The notes: generated by a model not told the origin, from the sequence alone. 64,000 bases of DNA from Acanthaster planci (GCF_001949145.1 NW_019091416.1:2703390-2767389), one strand, 5' to 3'. Numbered from the stretch's first letter, positions 22,233 through 35,930 are shown. Translations and numbers: made by a program.

Positions 22233-25200
22233 GGAAGGAGTGATCCCACAGGATTTTAGAGATGCTGTTCTTCCGGCAATCTCGAAAGGGCTTTCTGCCT
22301 CAGTAGATACAAGACCCATGTTAATCACCTTCTCCAAAACTGTCAAAACCTTTACATCATGATGGCTGCTCATACCTGTAGATATTACTGGAAATTTTTA
22401 TCACATCAGAATGAAAGTCCTACGTGGTGGATTGGTATCATCCACAGGACATTGCTTACTTGATCTACTGAATGAATGTCTGTCACACCAGTACATGTAG
22501 TAACAGCCTAAACCAAATGGCACTTCAGGTTTCGGGTTGATTCACCAGCATTTAACTGTGCTGATTATTTATTTGTGACTAAACCCATCTCACTCCGAGT
22601 TAGATCTGAAATCATTCCCTCCTATTGGTCAGTAGCTTTCCTACTTGCCGGCATCAGAGGGTCCTTCATCAATCAGCCCTGGAAGTTTCACCACTTGGGA
22701 AATCCTTACTGCACCTGAGGAGTTTGGATTCTAGGGTGACCTTATATGGAGCACTCAGGCTCAAGAAATGATCTCTAAAAGAAGTAGACACCTCCACATT
22801 CTGGGCCACCTGAACAGTTTGGTGTTTCCAGTCATCTTGTTACATTATTTATAAGTTTATAAAAATATTCCACCTCAGAATTTGCTGTCCCTGTGGAATT
22901 AATCATCAATCTAAATAAATCAGAAAATCTAAAAAGCAGCCCTCAAAAATAACTTTGATTGCGATTACTCAACGTGTGATCACTCACTGCCTAGACTTCA
23001 AATGAAAAACCGTGGCAAACTGGAGGGAAGATCTTTCTTTACAAATTTTGGCCAAATCTCATGCTACCACTACAAGTACTTCTGAATGATTTAAGAGCTG
23101 GTTCCCTCTAAATGATAATGATTTTTTATTTTGTTCTTAAAATTGTTCAGGAATTTAATTTAAAAGATTAAACATAGTACCATGTTTCTTTTTTGTTCTT
23201 GAAATTTTACAGCTAATTTAATCTTCATAATTTTCTGAGGGTGTTTTATCTATGTGATAACTTTTAACTCTTCAGTGAACTGTACACTGACCTGCAATTT
23301 GGCCTCTGAACCTGAGTTTCATAAAAAAATTGTCTGACCCATTCAATCTGCAAACAACTGCAACAAGTGAACGGTCACATCATGTCCAGGAAAACCAATC
23401 CAGTACAGACAAAACACAGGTCTACTAAACATGCAGCTGCAACCCAATAACACTGCCAACACTTGCCTAAATGTGTGCCCTTACATGTATGTGACCTTCA
23501 ACAAAGGCTTTACACTTAAAAGCATTACCGCCACAAAGGTCACAGACTGCATGATAGTGTGTGTTGCACTGCACTGATCAATTCCACTGCATGTTGCAAT
23601 ATAACTTCAAGGAGTGTGATGACCTTGAATTCAAGTACATGTACCATAACCAAGCATAGTAAATGTTACAATAAAAAGTGCAGACTTTGAAAGTTACAAA
23701 GACCATTTTAAAAACAATACCCCGATCCCAAGTAGCTGGTACATGTACCTGTTCCTGACTTTGGGTATGTGCTGTCCCAAAAATCGTGAGAATTATTTGG
23801 CACGTCCCTCTCTCTTTTCAGTTTTGGAGACATGATTTATCCCCGATGTAAATTCATCCCCCAAATCCTATCACGGGGCAAAGGTGAAAAAAACTTGAAA
23901 GTGTATAATTACCTCGGACGTATGTAGTAATTTCTGAAACCTGTAGTAAAAAAAAAAAGAAACAATAGTTTGGGTCAGCACTTACATGTATCACAAAAAG
24001 TACCCAACAGACGCATATAAGGTACAAAAGGACTTCCTAAATGACTTTGATCCAAACAAGAACCAACACACAAGTTTGGTACATGTAAGTACTGTAAATG
24101 ACCTATGCGACATACAGTACATGTACGTTACTGGTACTTGGTAGGGCATGTAACGCCCAAGGAACCCTTTTTGTCACTTGGTCAAGAGTGATGCAGTAAC
24201 TACTACATGTACCGGTATTTGCTGGAACGTGACAGTGTCTTGCTGTCCTGGCAAAGCTACACGGCCACGGCTATTTTGGGGCATGCTTCATTTACATTTG
24301 AGCGCTAAACTGAATTTAAATGTACTCAACCAATGAATCAGGATTACCGAGTTTTAAAATACACGTGTATGGATAATCAGGAAAGCATGCTGAGAGGAAG
24401 GAAACCAAGTATACTTCCAATGCTGCATGACTGGGTCAGGATTTTTGAGAATTCCCAATGATGGACACACTCGCTTGGCATCTGATCCAGAAGTCAATTG
24501 TTCGTGTGCACCACACTCTGACATACACTCAAAAATCTGTCCTCATGTAATTCCCAGGAATTGACAAACCAGCTATTTTACTATCCAAAGCAGTATCTCA
24601 TTCAAATATTTCTTCTGCATGGCTGGCCTGTATAGGAACCAATGTATGGTTCCTGAATTCTCCACAGGAACAAACTGCATGAATCCTCTTCCAGTGAAAA
24701 GAACCTCCCAGTGACTTCCCTTTGCGTATCAAATTGTAAGTATATGTAGCAACCACGTGTGAGCGCCTCGAGGGTTCAAATGGCAATGTGAAGATTTTTA
24801 AAACTGCTTGGTCAACGTACTGGTATACCAGAACCAGGTGATTGAGGTCCCACCACTTGCTACTATCAAACTGTTGTGTAAAGGTCCTGGCAGATAAAAT
24901 GTACGTATGTTATGTGGATGCATGTATGCCCCATCATGCCATGGCAAATTAGGTTGTAAGGCAGGAATATGGAAATGCCATGTGCCAAACAATGAAGTAC
25001 TACACAGCAATTTGGAAAGCCCCTGTAAACTGGATATTTGATGTCATACACATGTACATGCATATAAAAGGCTGTTCTAAAGGCAGATTTGGGCATGCAG
25101 CAACACTGACAAGTTTCCATGTATGGGTTTTATGGATGACATGCTGGCAAGATAACAAGCCTGAAAATGGTATCAAATATACAGCATTTCATGATACATA

Positions 25201-28111
25201 TAGAACGCTTCAGGGAATGGACTGATATTCTAATATTCAACAATCTCAGGGTGCAACTGTATAAAATAACATTGGTGACTTGGTTCCAAGCTGCAACAAT
25301 CTTGTCTCACATTCTAACATCCATGTGATACGGATGCAACATTAGACGCAACCACATGGCATATGCACTTCAACTCACTCAACTGATCCAGTCACAGATC
25401 ATTTTCCATCTTCATGAACACAAACAGATGTTCACTGTACCTCTATGTGTATTTATTTTGGTCTCCACTGGTATCAATGACTTTGGCAAACAAACTGACA
25501 AAATGGCTTCAAGTCCCCATGCGGAGAAAACACCATTCTCTCTTCTAATGAGCCTTTTGAGGAATTGAGCCTTTTAAATATCATCTGTGCACAGCAGAAA
25601 CCATTACACAAGATCATGCATCACAGTCGCGCATCTTCACTGCCTGCCTGGCCCGAGCACATCATGCTGGAAAATAGCCAAGTCTATAAATCCAATCAGA
25701 GGACTGAGACATACTGATATGAGGATGTCTGCTACATGTTGGGTCCAATTGGTGGACAGCCAGAGAAAAATACTGGGAAAGTAACGGATTAAGTCTTCTT
25801 ATATTTCGGTTAAAATAGGCTCCACGCTCATGTCCAAATTGTTTCACCAGTGTGTTGCTCCTCATATGGAATGTCTGTAGACACACAGCAGTAACACAGC
25901 TGTCTGGAAAATTACATACCGGGTAGGACCTGACATAAAACCCATTAAATTTTGCTGAAGACAGCTAATACACATGCAACATGAAACCTACTGGAATAAT
26001 GAATTCCCAATCAGTTGTTGAGGCTGAGGTTATTCCTCCCCGTGCAGACTATTCCTCCATGTTCAGGCTAACTCTAATATGCTGGTAATCAAAGAGGAAG
26101 CTCCAATACCCGGTACATGTACATAGCACTGGTGATACTGGGTTCTGCTTAAATAACAAAGAAATTTTTAGGTCATTATCTTTTGTTTTTCATTGTTTGT
26201 TTTCGCTCCTGATGATACAAGGCTCCTGTTAAATACAACAAGGTAAATTTGCCAAGTACAAGTGACCTCTTAATGAGGTTCAACTCTATGTACGTCAATG
26301 TAGCAGCCAGTATTAATTTAAACCTCCTGTTTGCACATTATGTGGTACACTGCACCGACTCTTGTCTCATTTGATTGAACTCTCCACAGGAGCAAACTCA
26401 GTGAGAAAGAATCAGTACAAGTGCTACTCACAAAGCTCAACCATCAACAGATCTTCATTGTAATTGAATGCTTCCAAACTACCGGTCCAAGGACTGCAAG
26501 ACATGCAACAAGGAATGCTTCACATGGACATTTGGGATATAGCTTGACGTTGTCACTTATGGCGGAAAGATGAGAAATGCATATACACTGATAAAATATC
26601 AGTAAATCCAACTTGCAATTTGGAAAGCTTCAAGGAAGCCGCGCAACACCGTGAAGCAAAATTCCAGGGCCATAGGTGTGCGGCATGTGTTGCTCCTTTT
26701 GGGATCTTGTACCTTCTGAAACTAAAAATCATGGCACTTGCACTTTGTACATGTTCACAAGCCAAACATGCGGGTTTTGACAATTATACTCTGTTTGCCT
26801 CATATACTTTCTACAGAGACAATTGACCAACTGAGCAAGATGTAAACTGTAATTTTCAATTTTAGAAGGAAGGGAACTTGTCAGACCTTGTGTGCTTGAA
26901 ATTTAGTGCAACTGCCTGGCAGGCAGTAGATGTCCAATACACAATGTCAGATGAAACACACAGTAAGAAATTTTTTCAGGCCCTCCTTCAGGATCCCTTC
27001 AGAATCAGCTTCAACTGATAATGTACCCAAAACATTTCAGACTTCGACCAAACTTCACAATTATGCTATGACCTGGTACAGCGACAAAGCATGGAAACTT
27101 TTAGGTAATGCAATGATGCTACGATCTGTTGAACAAGTAATTAACCATCTGTGCACGTCTCACTGAATACATCTGGTAAAGCCAAGATGCACACCCTTTT
27201 AAGCATCCTTTTATGGCCTGAGCAGCTGCACACATCCTGGAAACAGTGCCAACAGCAGCTTAGCCCGACTTAAATTTCATGTGCATACAGCTGTGCCTCC
27301 TGCAAAGAAAGGTGCTATTGGTCAACTGTGCATAAAATTCAACCTCAGTACTAAATGTAAAAATGAATCAATGAATTTAAGACATGGTTGTTTATGTTAG
27401 TTACGTACATATGTACATGTACCGTACATGAAAAGACAAGTCTGCATTCACAATGTGTATCAATGAAGAATGTACTAGAAATACAGAAAACTCTGGCGAA
27501 GTCGGCACTCTTGGGACTCAAGAAATTATGACGACTTAAGCAAACGCTGACTTGTGCTGTAAGTCGTCATTTTGGCAACTTACATGTACACACTAAATTG
27601 AAAGGATTTGATTTACCCTGGTTTATTCTTACCTACATGTACATGGTCGATCCCAGCAAATTCATTCTCCATTATTATCCTCATGGGCTGCAATTCGACA
27701 ATTGATCATGTGCCCCTAAGGATGAAGCAAGGACGGCAAGCCACATGCATATCACATCACGACTCGACAGTGTAGTGCGTGCACATACATGATACAGTTA
27801 CGGCCGGTTCATACTCACTGCATATTCAGTGTACGCAGCACGAAGGTCTATTTGAGGCATCTACAGTGTGTAAACAAAAGTGTAGTCCGTAATGAAAATG
27901 CGTGGCCTTGCACGCAGTTTGTGAAAATAACGGAAAGTGTGTATCACAAAATGTATGTGTATTCGGATAAATTGACATTTTTTAACTTTTATCGGATACA
28001 TAGATGCAGCTGAGACTTGAGAAAACATGAAAGTATGAACATCAAAAAGCATCACAGACGACTGGGACTTTTGTCAAAAGCCGGCTTTGACGATATGACA
28101 AATTATGTGAT
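22233..28111. other. gene-poor AT-rich stretch
   Basis: Nearly 6 kb with scattered TACATGTA motifs (for example near 22490, 24120 and 27415), poly-A tracts, and short open frames with no recognisable content. No gene or clear element is supported. Confidence 0.4.
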
Positions 28112-28249
28112 TTCAAGATGCATATTTTTTTGCGTTGGGGAGACGTGATTTATACAACGGGTTTGCCCTTACCCAATGTATATATTGATAAATGCTGTGT
28201 GCTCAGTGCTTGTCCGAGAGCTTGCAAAAATAAAAAGCCTAAAATTGGA

Positions 28250-28325
28250 TGGGACTCAAGCCCACGACCTCCTGCTTACCAGTGCAGACGTCTCAACCAC
28301 TCGACCACCGGGCTTGCCGGGGTCG
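28250..28325 (-). repeat. tRNA-like segment, first copy
   Basis: On the minus strand it starts CAAGCCCGGTGGTCGAGTGG, runs through GACGTCTGCACTGGTAAGC and ends GGGCTTGAGTCCC. The B box has lost the canonical TTCGA (it reads CTTGA), and the acceptor stem does not pair, so this is a tRNA-derived relic and not a functional tRNA gene. Confidence 0.7.
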
Positions 28326-28509
28326 GCTGGCCGGTCCGAGTCAGGTGAAGCAATTGGAACCGTGAACTATTTCCAAGATGTATTTTTGCGTTGGGGAGAT
28401 GTTAATTTATATAACGAGTTTAGCCCTTATTCAACGTACATATTGATAAACACGGTATGCTCAGTGCTTGTCCGAGAGCTTGCGAAAAAATTTAAAAGCT
28501 TATTCAGTT

Positions 28510-28586
28510 GGGACTCGAACCCACGTCCTCCTGCTTACTACATGTAGGTAAGTGCAGACGTCTTAACCACTCGACCACTAAGCTTG
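28510..28586 (-). repeat. tRNA-like segment, second copy, with TACATGTA insertion
   Basis: Same structure as the first copy but with an intact B box, GGGTTCGAGTCCC. Between GTCTGCACT and GTAAGCAGG it has gained about 11 bases, TACCTACATGTA, creating a TACATGTA palindrome in what would be the anticodon/variable region. Confidence 0.7.
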
Positions 28587-28690
28587 CCGGGGTCGGCTGG
28601 CCGCTCCTCATCAGGTGAAGCAGTGGGTACTGCGAACTATTTTCAAGATGTATTTTTGCGTTGGGAAGACGTAAATTTATATAATACATA

Positions 28691-30720
28691 CTTTGTATTA
28701 GACCTGTATGGTTCAGTTACATGTAACTTCATTTTTATTCAATGTTTAGCTATTTTTTATCCGTATTTTTAGGCCTTTTTGGTTTCGTGCTAATACGAAT
28801 TTGCATAAATTCACAAGCAAAACAGTGATGTAAGCTGAGACACTGAACCTCAATGTTGAATTGATCTGTGCACAAAAAATGGCTAGAATTTTTCCAGAAA
28901 GTGATCTTTAAAATTTGAACACTGAAACATGAAAACTAAAAATGTCTTCCTGGATTTACATGTACATCGTACTAATAGCGCTCTCGCTTGTCTGGAAAAA
29001 ATTCTGGTCAATTTTAAAGGCTTATAACAGTGCACTTTACAATTCACTTGGCTCCAAAAAGATTCCCAATAGTTTCCATACATCAATGAATTTAAAAATG
29101 TTCAATAGGAAAAATTCACTGCATTATTCTTTTAGAATCCTTCCAATTCATGTACTACTGTATAGAGTGACGTATACGTGTACATTTGTAGGTTTACCTG
29201 GTTATGTTTCGTTTGTTGGCTCGTGTGATCTTTTATGTACAGTGTAAGTTAACATTCTCATACACGTAACAACAGCATGTGCGCTTTCCTATTGTGATGG
29301 GAAGAGCCCCATAGGAAATCAAAGTGCCAATGTAAAGAAAACGTGACATCATTATGTTACAGGTCTATTGTTGATACATGCATGTTACATGTAAATTGTT
29401 AATGTTTGGCTCATGCATGTACTTTGTAGTAATGTGTCCACAGACTTGACACAATGGCACCTTTGTGTTTTGGTTCAACTTGTTGTGTCAAAGTGCACAC
29501 ACAGGCCTTGGGACATTTGACAAATGATACATTATGATTGTCTCATCATTTCAAACAGTCAAATGTTCAATTCATGTTTTTTGTATTACAATCAAATGTT
29601 TCACTGACATCATCAGGGTCTCTGCAAAACGCAGACCGTTCCCGCATCAGCATATGGAACGTGGACCGTTCTTTGTGTTACAGTGGGAACTGTCCAACAG
29701 AATGTGAATGTTGCAGACTTTTGAGATGCTCCCTCAATGCTTTGTGGGCTGAAGTTTTAATCCGCGTCCATAAATGAAGCCTTACGAAGTACAATGTATT
29801 GGTAAGCATGCATGGCTTGTCATCAAAACATATTGAACTAATTTTTCAATAGGTTATGGAAAATGCTTTTGCAAGAAAGAGAGTCACTAAAAGTGCTCCC
29901 ATTAACATGTACATGTACATGTAAAGTGGAACTCTGTATCATTCAAATTTGTCTTAAAGAGTCCACACGATGTCTTTTTTTTTAACACAACACTTTAATA
30001 ATGCATCTTTATGTTTCAATTAAAACCTGATTTTCAATTTTCACAAATGTTGGTATTTTAAAAGGTATACATGTACAAGTAGCGGTAGTGTGGTGCCTTT
30101 TGCGGCTTTGTGGTGAATTTCCATATATTCAGGAAACTGTGATGTCTTCATAGGAAAAGGGAAAAAATTTATCAGTGCAACAAACTTGGAATTGTTTACT
30201 TCACTGAAGCTTCGATTTTCTTTTTCTTTGGTGATTCATTGTCATGTAAATTTCAAGCCAGTGAGCAACCCCTTCTTACAAATGTTTTAATGAGCAAATT
30301 TCTAGTTCAGAGTCTGAACAGAAAAACCGTTTTAAAGATCAGTGCCTTCCACTTGATGACATCACTGCAACAGCCCCCTCTGTCTGAAAGCAATTTTAAA
30401 GACGTGTATTTGACATACAGGTACCAGTATTTAAATACTGCATACATTTTGGGATAACTTAGATACATTGTACATCACACTTGACCCCCCCCCCCAAGAA
30501 TGCCAAACAAATACAGCTGCACACAACAAAAACAGTTTTAAAAACTCCTCACCTTGACCCTTTTACAATTGGTATTTCCAATGATGATTCCTGCTTGCGA
30601 TATCAAAAATTTTGTCCCAACTGAACTCGTACTTGGGTTGAAGCCCAAGAAAAAGGTCTCCGAATTTTTTCCAGTACATGTAACCCCAAGTTTTCTTAAA
30701 TTACACAATCATCACAAAGA
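28691..30720. other. no gene; dispersed repeats
   Basis: Contains an imperfect foldback near 29279-29327 (GCGCTTTCCTAT against ATAGGAAATCAAAGTGC), a TACATGTA run at 29906-29923 and a segment at 29955-30110 that resembles 37340-37420. The 18-mer ACTTTTGAGATGCTCCCT near 29718 also occurs near 217. No coding exon is seen. Confidence 0.4.
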
Positions 30721-31002
30721 CTAGTAATGTACATATTCTGGTCGGTATTCTCCATCCAGGTAACCAATGGCAGGATAGACAAACCAATGGACATACTTCA
30801 TTTTACCGCATCTATGGTCAAATGCATTATGCATGGCTTTCTGTGACACATGGTCTTGCCTATCGCTAGCATAGGAAATTTCCCTGTCAGGTTTTGCTAC
30901 ATTATATATCGTCCCGTAAGCATCTTGCCAACATGTTCGCGGGGCTTTGTGTGATTGGGCGTTCCTAGGTTCATTTATTCCTGTTGCTAGGTAGTGGACC
31001 AA
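30721..31002 (-). CDS. possible terminal coding exon of an unknown protein
   Basis: An open frame on the minus strand ending in TAG at 30721, with protein-like, non-repetitive content: CWQDAYGTIYNVAKPDRE, then FDHRCGKMKYVHWFVYPA and a Tyr-rich end. There is no in-frame ATG before the conserved-looking part, so it would have to be spliced in; candidate acceptors are CACTACCTAG (near 30987) and CTAGCAACAG (near 30981). No poly(A) signal is obvious downstream. The content resembles small cilium- or sperm-associated proteins only in a general way. Unrecognised. Confidence 0.3.
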   Translation of the reverse strand: MVHYLATGINEPRNAQSHKAPRTCWQDAYGTIYNVAKPDREISYASDRQDHVSQKAMHNAFDHRCGKMKYVHWFVYPAIGYLDGEYRPEYVHY

Positions 31003-31200
31003 TGGGAGCAGGCCAAATTAGGCATCTTGGGGAGAAGGTGCGAGCGATAAGATCAAGTGCCACTTTTGTTGCAGCTATCAAACGAGCAACTTCATTCACC
31101 CACCTCCTCCCTGCCCCCCCCAGGTCTTTAGGGCACATTTTCAGGGGATTTAGGACTTACTACCACCATAAGTTCAATTTATAAGCCCTTCTAGATTGTG

Positions 31201-31385
31201 AAACGTTGGTGTAAGCACAGCTGGCACCCAACTGTTCCAGTGGGGCTTATCCAACCACAAGTTCCGGGGGGTGGAGACACTGTGCATTTTATAATATTGT
31301 TAAACTGTTCTGTAAGCACAGGTTGCATCCACATTTTCTAGTGCGACTTATCTGTCCATCCGCAAGTACCAGCGGGGTACCAAAA
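31201..31385. repeat. two-copy direct repeat, about 101 bp
   Basis: AAACGTTGGTGTAAGCACAG at 31201 and AAACTGTTCTGTAAGCACAG at 31302 start two related segments. Both continue through a conserved core (GGGGCTTATCC against TGCGACTTATC) to CACAAGTTCC and CGCAAGTACC. A further short direct repeat, CTGTAGCAAGC(A/G)TGCTGGG, lies at 31553 and 31650. Confidence 0.6.
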
Positions 31386-34300
31386 TAGGTGTACTTTCAG
31401 TAATACATATATATATGTAGTTAATAGCTTTGGTCTTTTGGAACTAACTATGGAACATTTAGTTGGCAGTTTCATTTCTGCTTTAAGTTGAGGGGGTATA
31501 ATACTTAGCAACAGGTGTGTCCTTGGGGTTTAAGGTTTTGATGACCTTTACTCCTGTAGCAAGCATGCTGGGGGTATTGGTACATGTACATATTGTGATA
31601 CTTTCATCCCTTTGGGTAAGCGTGCCCAACATGCCCAAGGTTTGTTAGTAGCACCTGTAGCAAGCGTGCTGGGTGCCTCTTTGATGTTCATATAAGAGAT
31701 ACATGTATTTTGGGCAGGATGCAGCCTTTTCTGTTTGACGGGGAAACATCTGTAATTCTAGTTGATCACTTGTGACATGTTTAGAGGTTGAATAAAAGCA
31801 GTCATGAAAGCTGCAACAGACAGTTAAAGTTAGCCTACGGTTGTTTCATTGAGATTGTCCACGTATAAATGTACCGTAGCATGCACAAAAATTGGGGACT
31901 TGCCACCTATTGGGAGTCAACTGTATCACCAGGATGTCACAGAAGGATGATTGTCCACAGTATTCAGGTCTTATGCCTTAATTGCCAGTTTACTGTACTG
32001 GCTCCGAACCTTCTAGTGCCAGGTGAGGCTGGACTAACATGGCCTCACGGGCAATCCTGGCTCTGCCATCTCACTGCTGTTGCCTTAGGGAGGCATGTCT
32101 TTCCACCATGATTTAATATTCCAAATTTGGTCTTTGATAACCCCCATCCAATTTTTCTGTACAGCAATGTGGTTGGTAATTTTAAGCCTCTCTACTACCA
32201 TCCCCTTGAAAAAGTGAAAAAAAAATGTAAACAATATTTGTACTCACTCTTTAGCATAATTACCGCACTGAGAGCATTGACCTGTTGAAACAAGTGAAAA
32301 AGAAATTTCAATTACTACTGTGATTACTTCCTTTCTACTACATGTACATGTGCATTTAGCTACCCTCACACAAGTCTTTATGACTTTTGCCAATTCTGTG
32401 AATTGGAGTCGCAGCACTTTGCAAATAAGTTGAAAAATGGTTCATCAAACATTCTGCTAGTTTGCAAGGGAGCACGAATTACTTGCCAGATTGTCCCAAA
32501 ATGTTTCAAAGCCTTTGCAAGTGTTACAAGATGGGCGCAAAACCATCTCATAAATGTTGTCAGCTTTTGCCAACAGTAAAAAAAACAAAGCTTAAACCCT
32601 GGAAGACCATGGGCTAGTCAGGGAAGACAACGGCATGGAGCTGGGGCTGGTCCTGAGGGTCCATCCGGTAATCTTGCATGTCTACGCTCTCTAGAGGAGG
32701 GATGTTGACTGATGCACACCATAGTTTTGTTAGGGGCTTGTACTACATGTAGCTGTTTGGTGGCTGTGAAATGTGATTCTCGTTGCTCATCAGTTGCAAT
32801 ATGTTTGCGCAATGGTCTCCAAAATTGCACTTGCATTCCCTTAACTTGAAATTGCTGAGAGTGCCAAAACTGTTTCCAAACCATCACACAAATGTCATGA
32901 GAAGGTCGGATGAATGTCATGCGACTTTTGCCACATTTGCACCACAAAATTGTACACAAACTGACCAACATTGCCGCAAATTTCATGCAACCGTTGCAAG
33001 ACATTCACGTTACAAAACAGTTGCAGAAAACATGTACCAGTCGCGGCTTATCTCCGGTGCCAAGCTCGTTAAAGTCACCAACTCTTGTGTGAGGCTACCT
33101 TACATGTAACTGCATAATGTTGCCTGAGCTGAAGTGCACCCTCAACTGGTACTAAGTTTTCCAACCTGGTTCTTGCACGCGTTCGGGGTGCACATGAAGA
33201 CCATACATTCCAGACTAAATTTGTTGCGCATACTCAGTTTGCTCTGCATCAAATACGCATTTGTGCACCTATGTGATGAGTTAGAACCAAAGGACTGTCA
33301 GTTTCATTTCAAAACATGCCCTCTTTTGTTCCTGCTCAGAGTGGATAGACCGTATTCGCATGGTACACAATTTCAGTCGTAAAAAAAAAATAAAAATTTT
33401 AAAACCTTAATTATAAGGTACCAGGTGATTTTGAGGGTTGGAATGAAATTGTAGAATAGAGTTTGTTTCTATAAATTTCACATTTTCATACGTCAGGGAA
33501 ACTGAAACTGAAATTGGATTCCCCGTGAATACTGTCTATTGCTCTTCTGCTGGCCTCTGTCTTGCAGGCAAATGCTGGAGTGAGGATGAGAGGAGCATCA
33601 TGCTACATACACCTACGGTATGCTACATGTAGGCCCATAGACCAGCTGCGCAACACATCCTGAAAAAATCTTGGAGCCTACTTCATACCACAGCACATTG
33701 TTTGGCTTACACTACACAGTACTACAAAATACTAAGTAACAGTTTGAGCCTGAAGGACCTATCGCTACGGATTACTACTTCTGGCTAGCACATACGTGTT
33801 TGCGTTGTTAAACCCTCATTTTTTTAGTTTTCTCTACATGTACATGTACAGTGCAGGTTTGTGCACCCAACATGGATGCATCCAGTAGGCATCACTTCGT
33901 ACACAAGTCAGCGCTCTACTCTATATGGTTACTGCTTATCTGTGCTTATGGGCACTAATACGGCAAGAAGATCACTAGCACAACATTCAGCTGGTGTTAA
34001 TATTTATTATCATGGAGGACTTTGAGATTGTAAGGTAACAACTCTTTCTGAGGTCGGCAGTGGTGTATTAATCTGAGAAATGTTACTCAACTGCAGTGTA
34101 CACATATCCGTACGATTTCGAAATGACAAATTGAAAGAAGATGTGATACTTGGTTAATAGCTGTGCATGTATCAGTTTTGAAGTGAATGGTCCTCCTGAG
34201 TCATGACACATAAAGTGACTGTACAGGTACAGTCAAGTCTATCAGGAGTATGAGGCCACTAGATATCAATTCATGTTCATGAGATGCCAGTGAAAAAAAA

Positions 34301-35930
34301 GCATACATGTAGCTTCCATTGAAATACCGGTAGCTTCCGTTAACATACACATGTACATGTACATGCAACTTCCATAAAATCCAAATGTCCAGCATGAAAC
34401 TTAATATTAGTACCACGTACAGCATTACCGGCATCATACCTAAGTCACTGAAAGAAACTACATGTAAACCCATATTTTTGGTGTGAAACAGATGGTTAAA
34501 ACATGCCTATATAACATGCAGTTAATATATGACCATGGACCACACATTAGTCTCGAAAGCACATGCCTTAATTAGTTCCTGCACTGGGTACACATGTATG
34601 TACTAGAATTACGGTTGAACGTTAAATCTCTAATGATGGCTGTGATGTTTGCACTAAGAAATAATAATTACGGAACGAAAACTACATTTTCACGTAGGTA
34701 ATGCAAGGTCAGTCTTTTATTTTGTGCACTATGGGAAATCGACACTCACAAACATAGTTTCCCCTATCTACACGGATCTATGTGTAATGAGAGGTAGTCC
34801 ATCTCAGACCAGTAACTTGACTGGGTTGAATTTCTGTTCACATTGGGGGGATGCATATTTTTTTCAAGGGGATAGGCCTTCTTAACATATTTTTTTATAC
34901 GTCTGTACACATTCCAAACTTGCAAATCAGGTGATCAGGAACGTAACGCGGGCACATACATGTAAACTTTGGGAATTCTATAGGCTCCTTATAGGCCCAG
35001 CCCCCATAGTTGCGGCAATGTCTGACATTAAAAGTTAAGAAGAAAAAAAAAAGAAAATAAACTTCAGATATCCCAGGCATAACAGAATTTTGGCAAAAAA
35101 TGTTTAAGGCCACAGAATACAAAACTGATTGAGGGCCTGCATGGAGTGCCCTAACAGAGGACATATTTTGGTTTTTTTTAGATTTAGATGACAATGAAGT
35201 ATGGTGTCTACTCAAGCATATCACACAGGATCAAAGATCTGTCCTCTGTGAGGGCGCTGCACGCAGGCTCTCTGTAGGAATTCGAATAGCAGAAATGTTG
35301 GACGAAATGGGTTGAGATAAATGTATCATGGATGAGACCTATACAAAATTAACGTGAAAAAAACCCTCATTTTAGGCCTACTTGAGGCACATGCTTAGCC
35401 TCTGTCCACATGCATGATCGGTAACGTTTACATTTAATGTGGGCAATCAAATTTTGCCAAAATTTTTGCGCCACACCATCCTCCTCTCATCATCAGCACT
35501 CCTACCCCTCAGGGAAATACCCTCCACCATGTCCGCCATGCCTGCACCGAGTTAATCATGTTACTGTTGTTTGTCCTGCTGACATGGCTGAATGAATCAG
35601 ACAAACACGATTCGGTATAGGCATGGAGAATTATTTCTCCATGGTATAGGTAACCATGGGGGTAGAATCACTTTCTACCTCCAAGCTGTAACGTTCAGTG
35701 AACGTGTTGCCCTCATAAAACGGGCCGAAATTACAACAGCAATTATTTTTGCCTAACTCTCCTAGAACAGTGTTGGCATAGTTAGACCTAGAGCTTGAAG
35801 TAGGCCTAGGCTACAATCATTAGTCAGACTATTACTATTATTTATTAAGAAGAGGTAGGTCTAACCAAAATACGTGGCAAAACAACATTAGCCTACCATT
35901 ACTGAAACACGACGAACGCTGAAAAAGCTA
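31386..35930. other. no recognisable gene
   Basis: About 4.5 kb without a supported gene. It holds repeated CAAA/TTGCAA-rich sequence at 32390-33010 whose two halves look loosely inverted (a possible old foldback), TACATGTA runs near 33838 and 34350, and poly-A/T tracts. Confidence 0.35.

Larger units (their letters stand above)
28112..28690 (-). repeat. tandem tRNA-derived repeat (SINE-like), about 2.3 copies
   Basis: A unit of about 260-270 bp is repeated head to tail. The block beginning TTCAAGATG(C/T)ATATTTTT with GCGTTGG(G)GA(G/A)A(C/T)GT recurs at 28112, 28373 and 28643. Each complete unit contains, on the minus strand, a tRNA-like segment with a pol III A box (GGTCGAGTGGTT) and B box (GGGTTCGAGTCCC in the second copy), as in Ser/Leu-type tRNAs. 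Copies differ by substitutions and by one short insertion. The tandem arrangement is unusual for a dispersed SINE. Confidence 0.8.

Noticed and set aside
28510-28586. A functional tRNA gene
   Set aside because: A and B boxes are present but the acceptor arms do not pair, the middle has an insertion, and the segment is part of a 260-bp tandem unit.
28112-28690. CRISPR-like array
   Set aside because: Unit length, tRNA-like boxes and eukaryotic context show a SINE-type tandem repeat, with no short repeat-spacer pattern.
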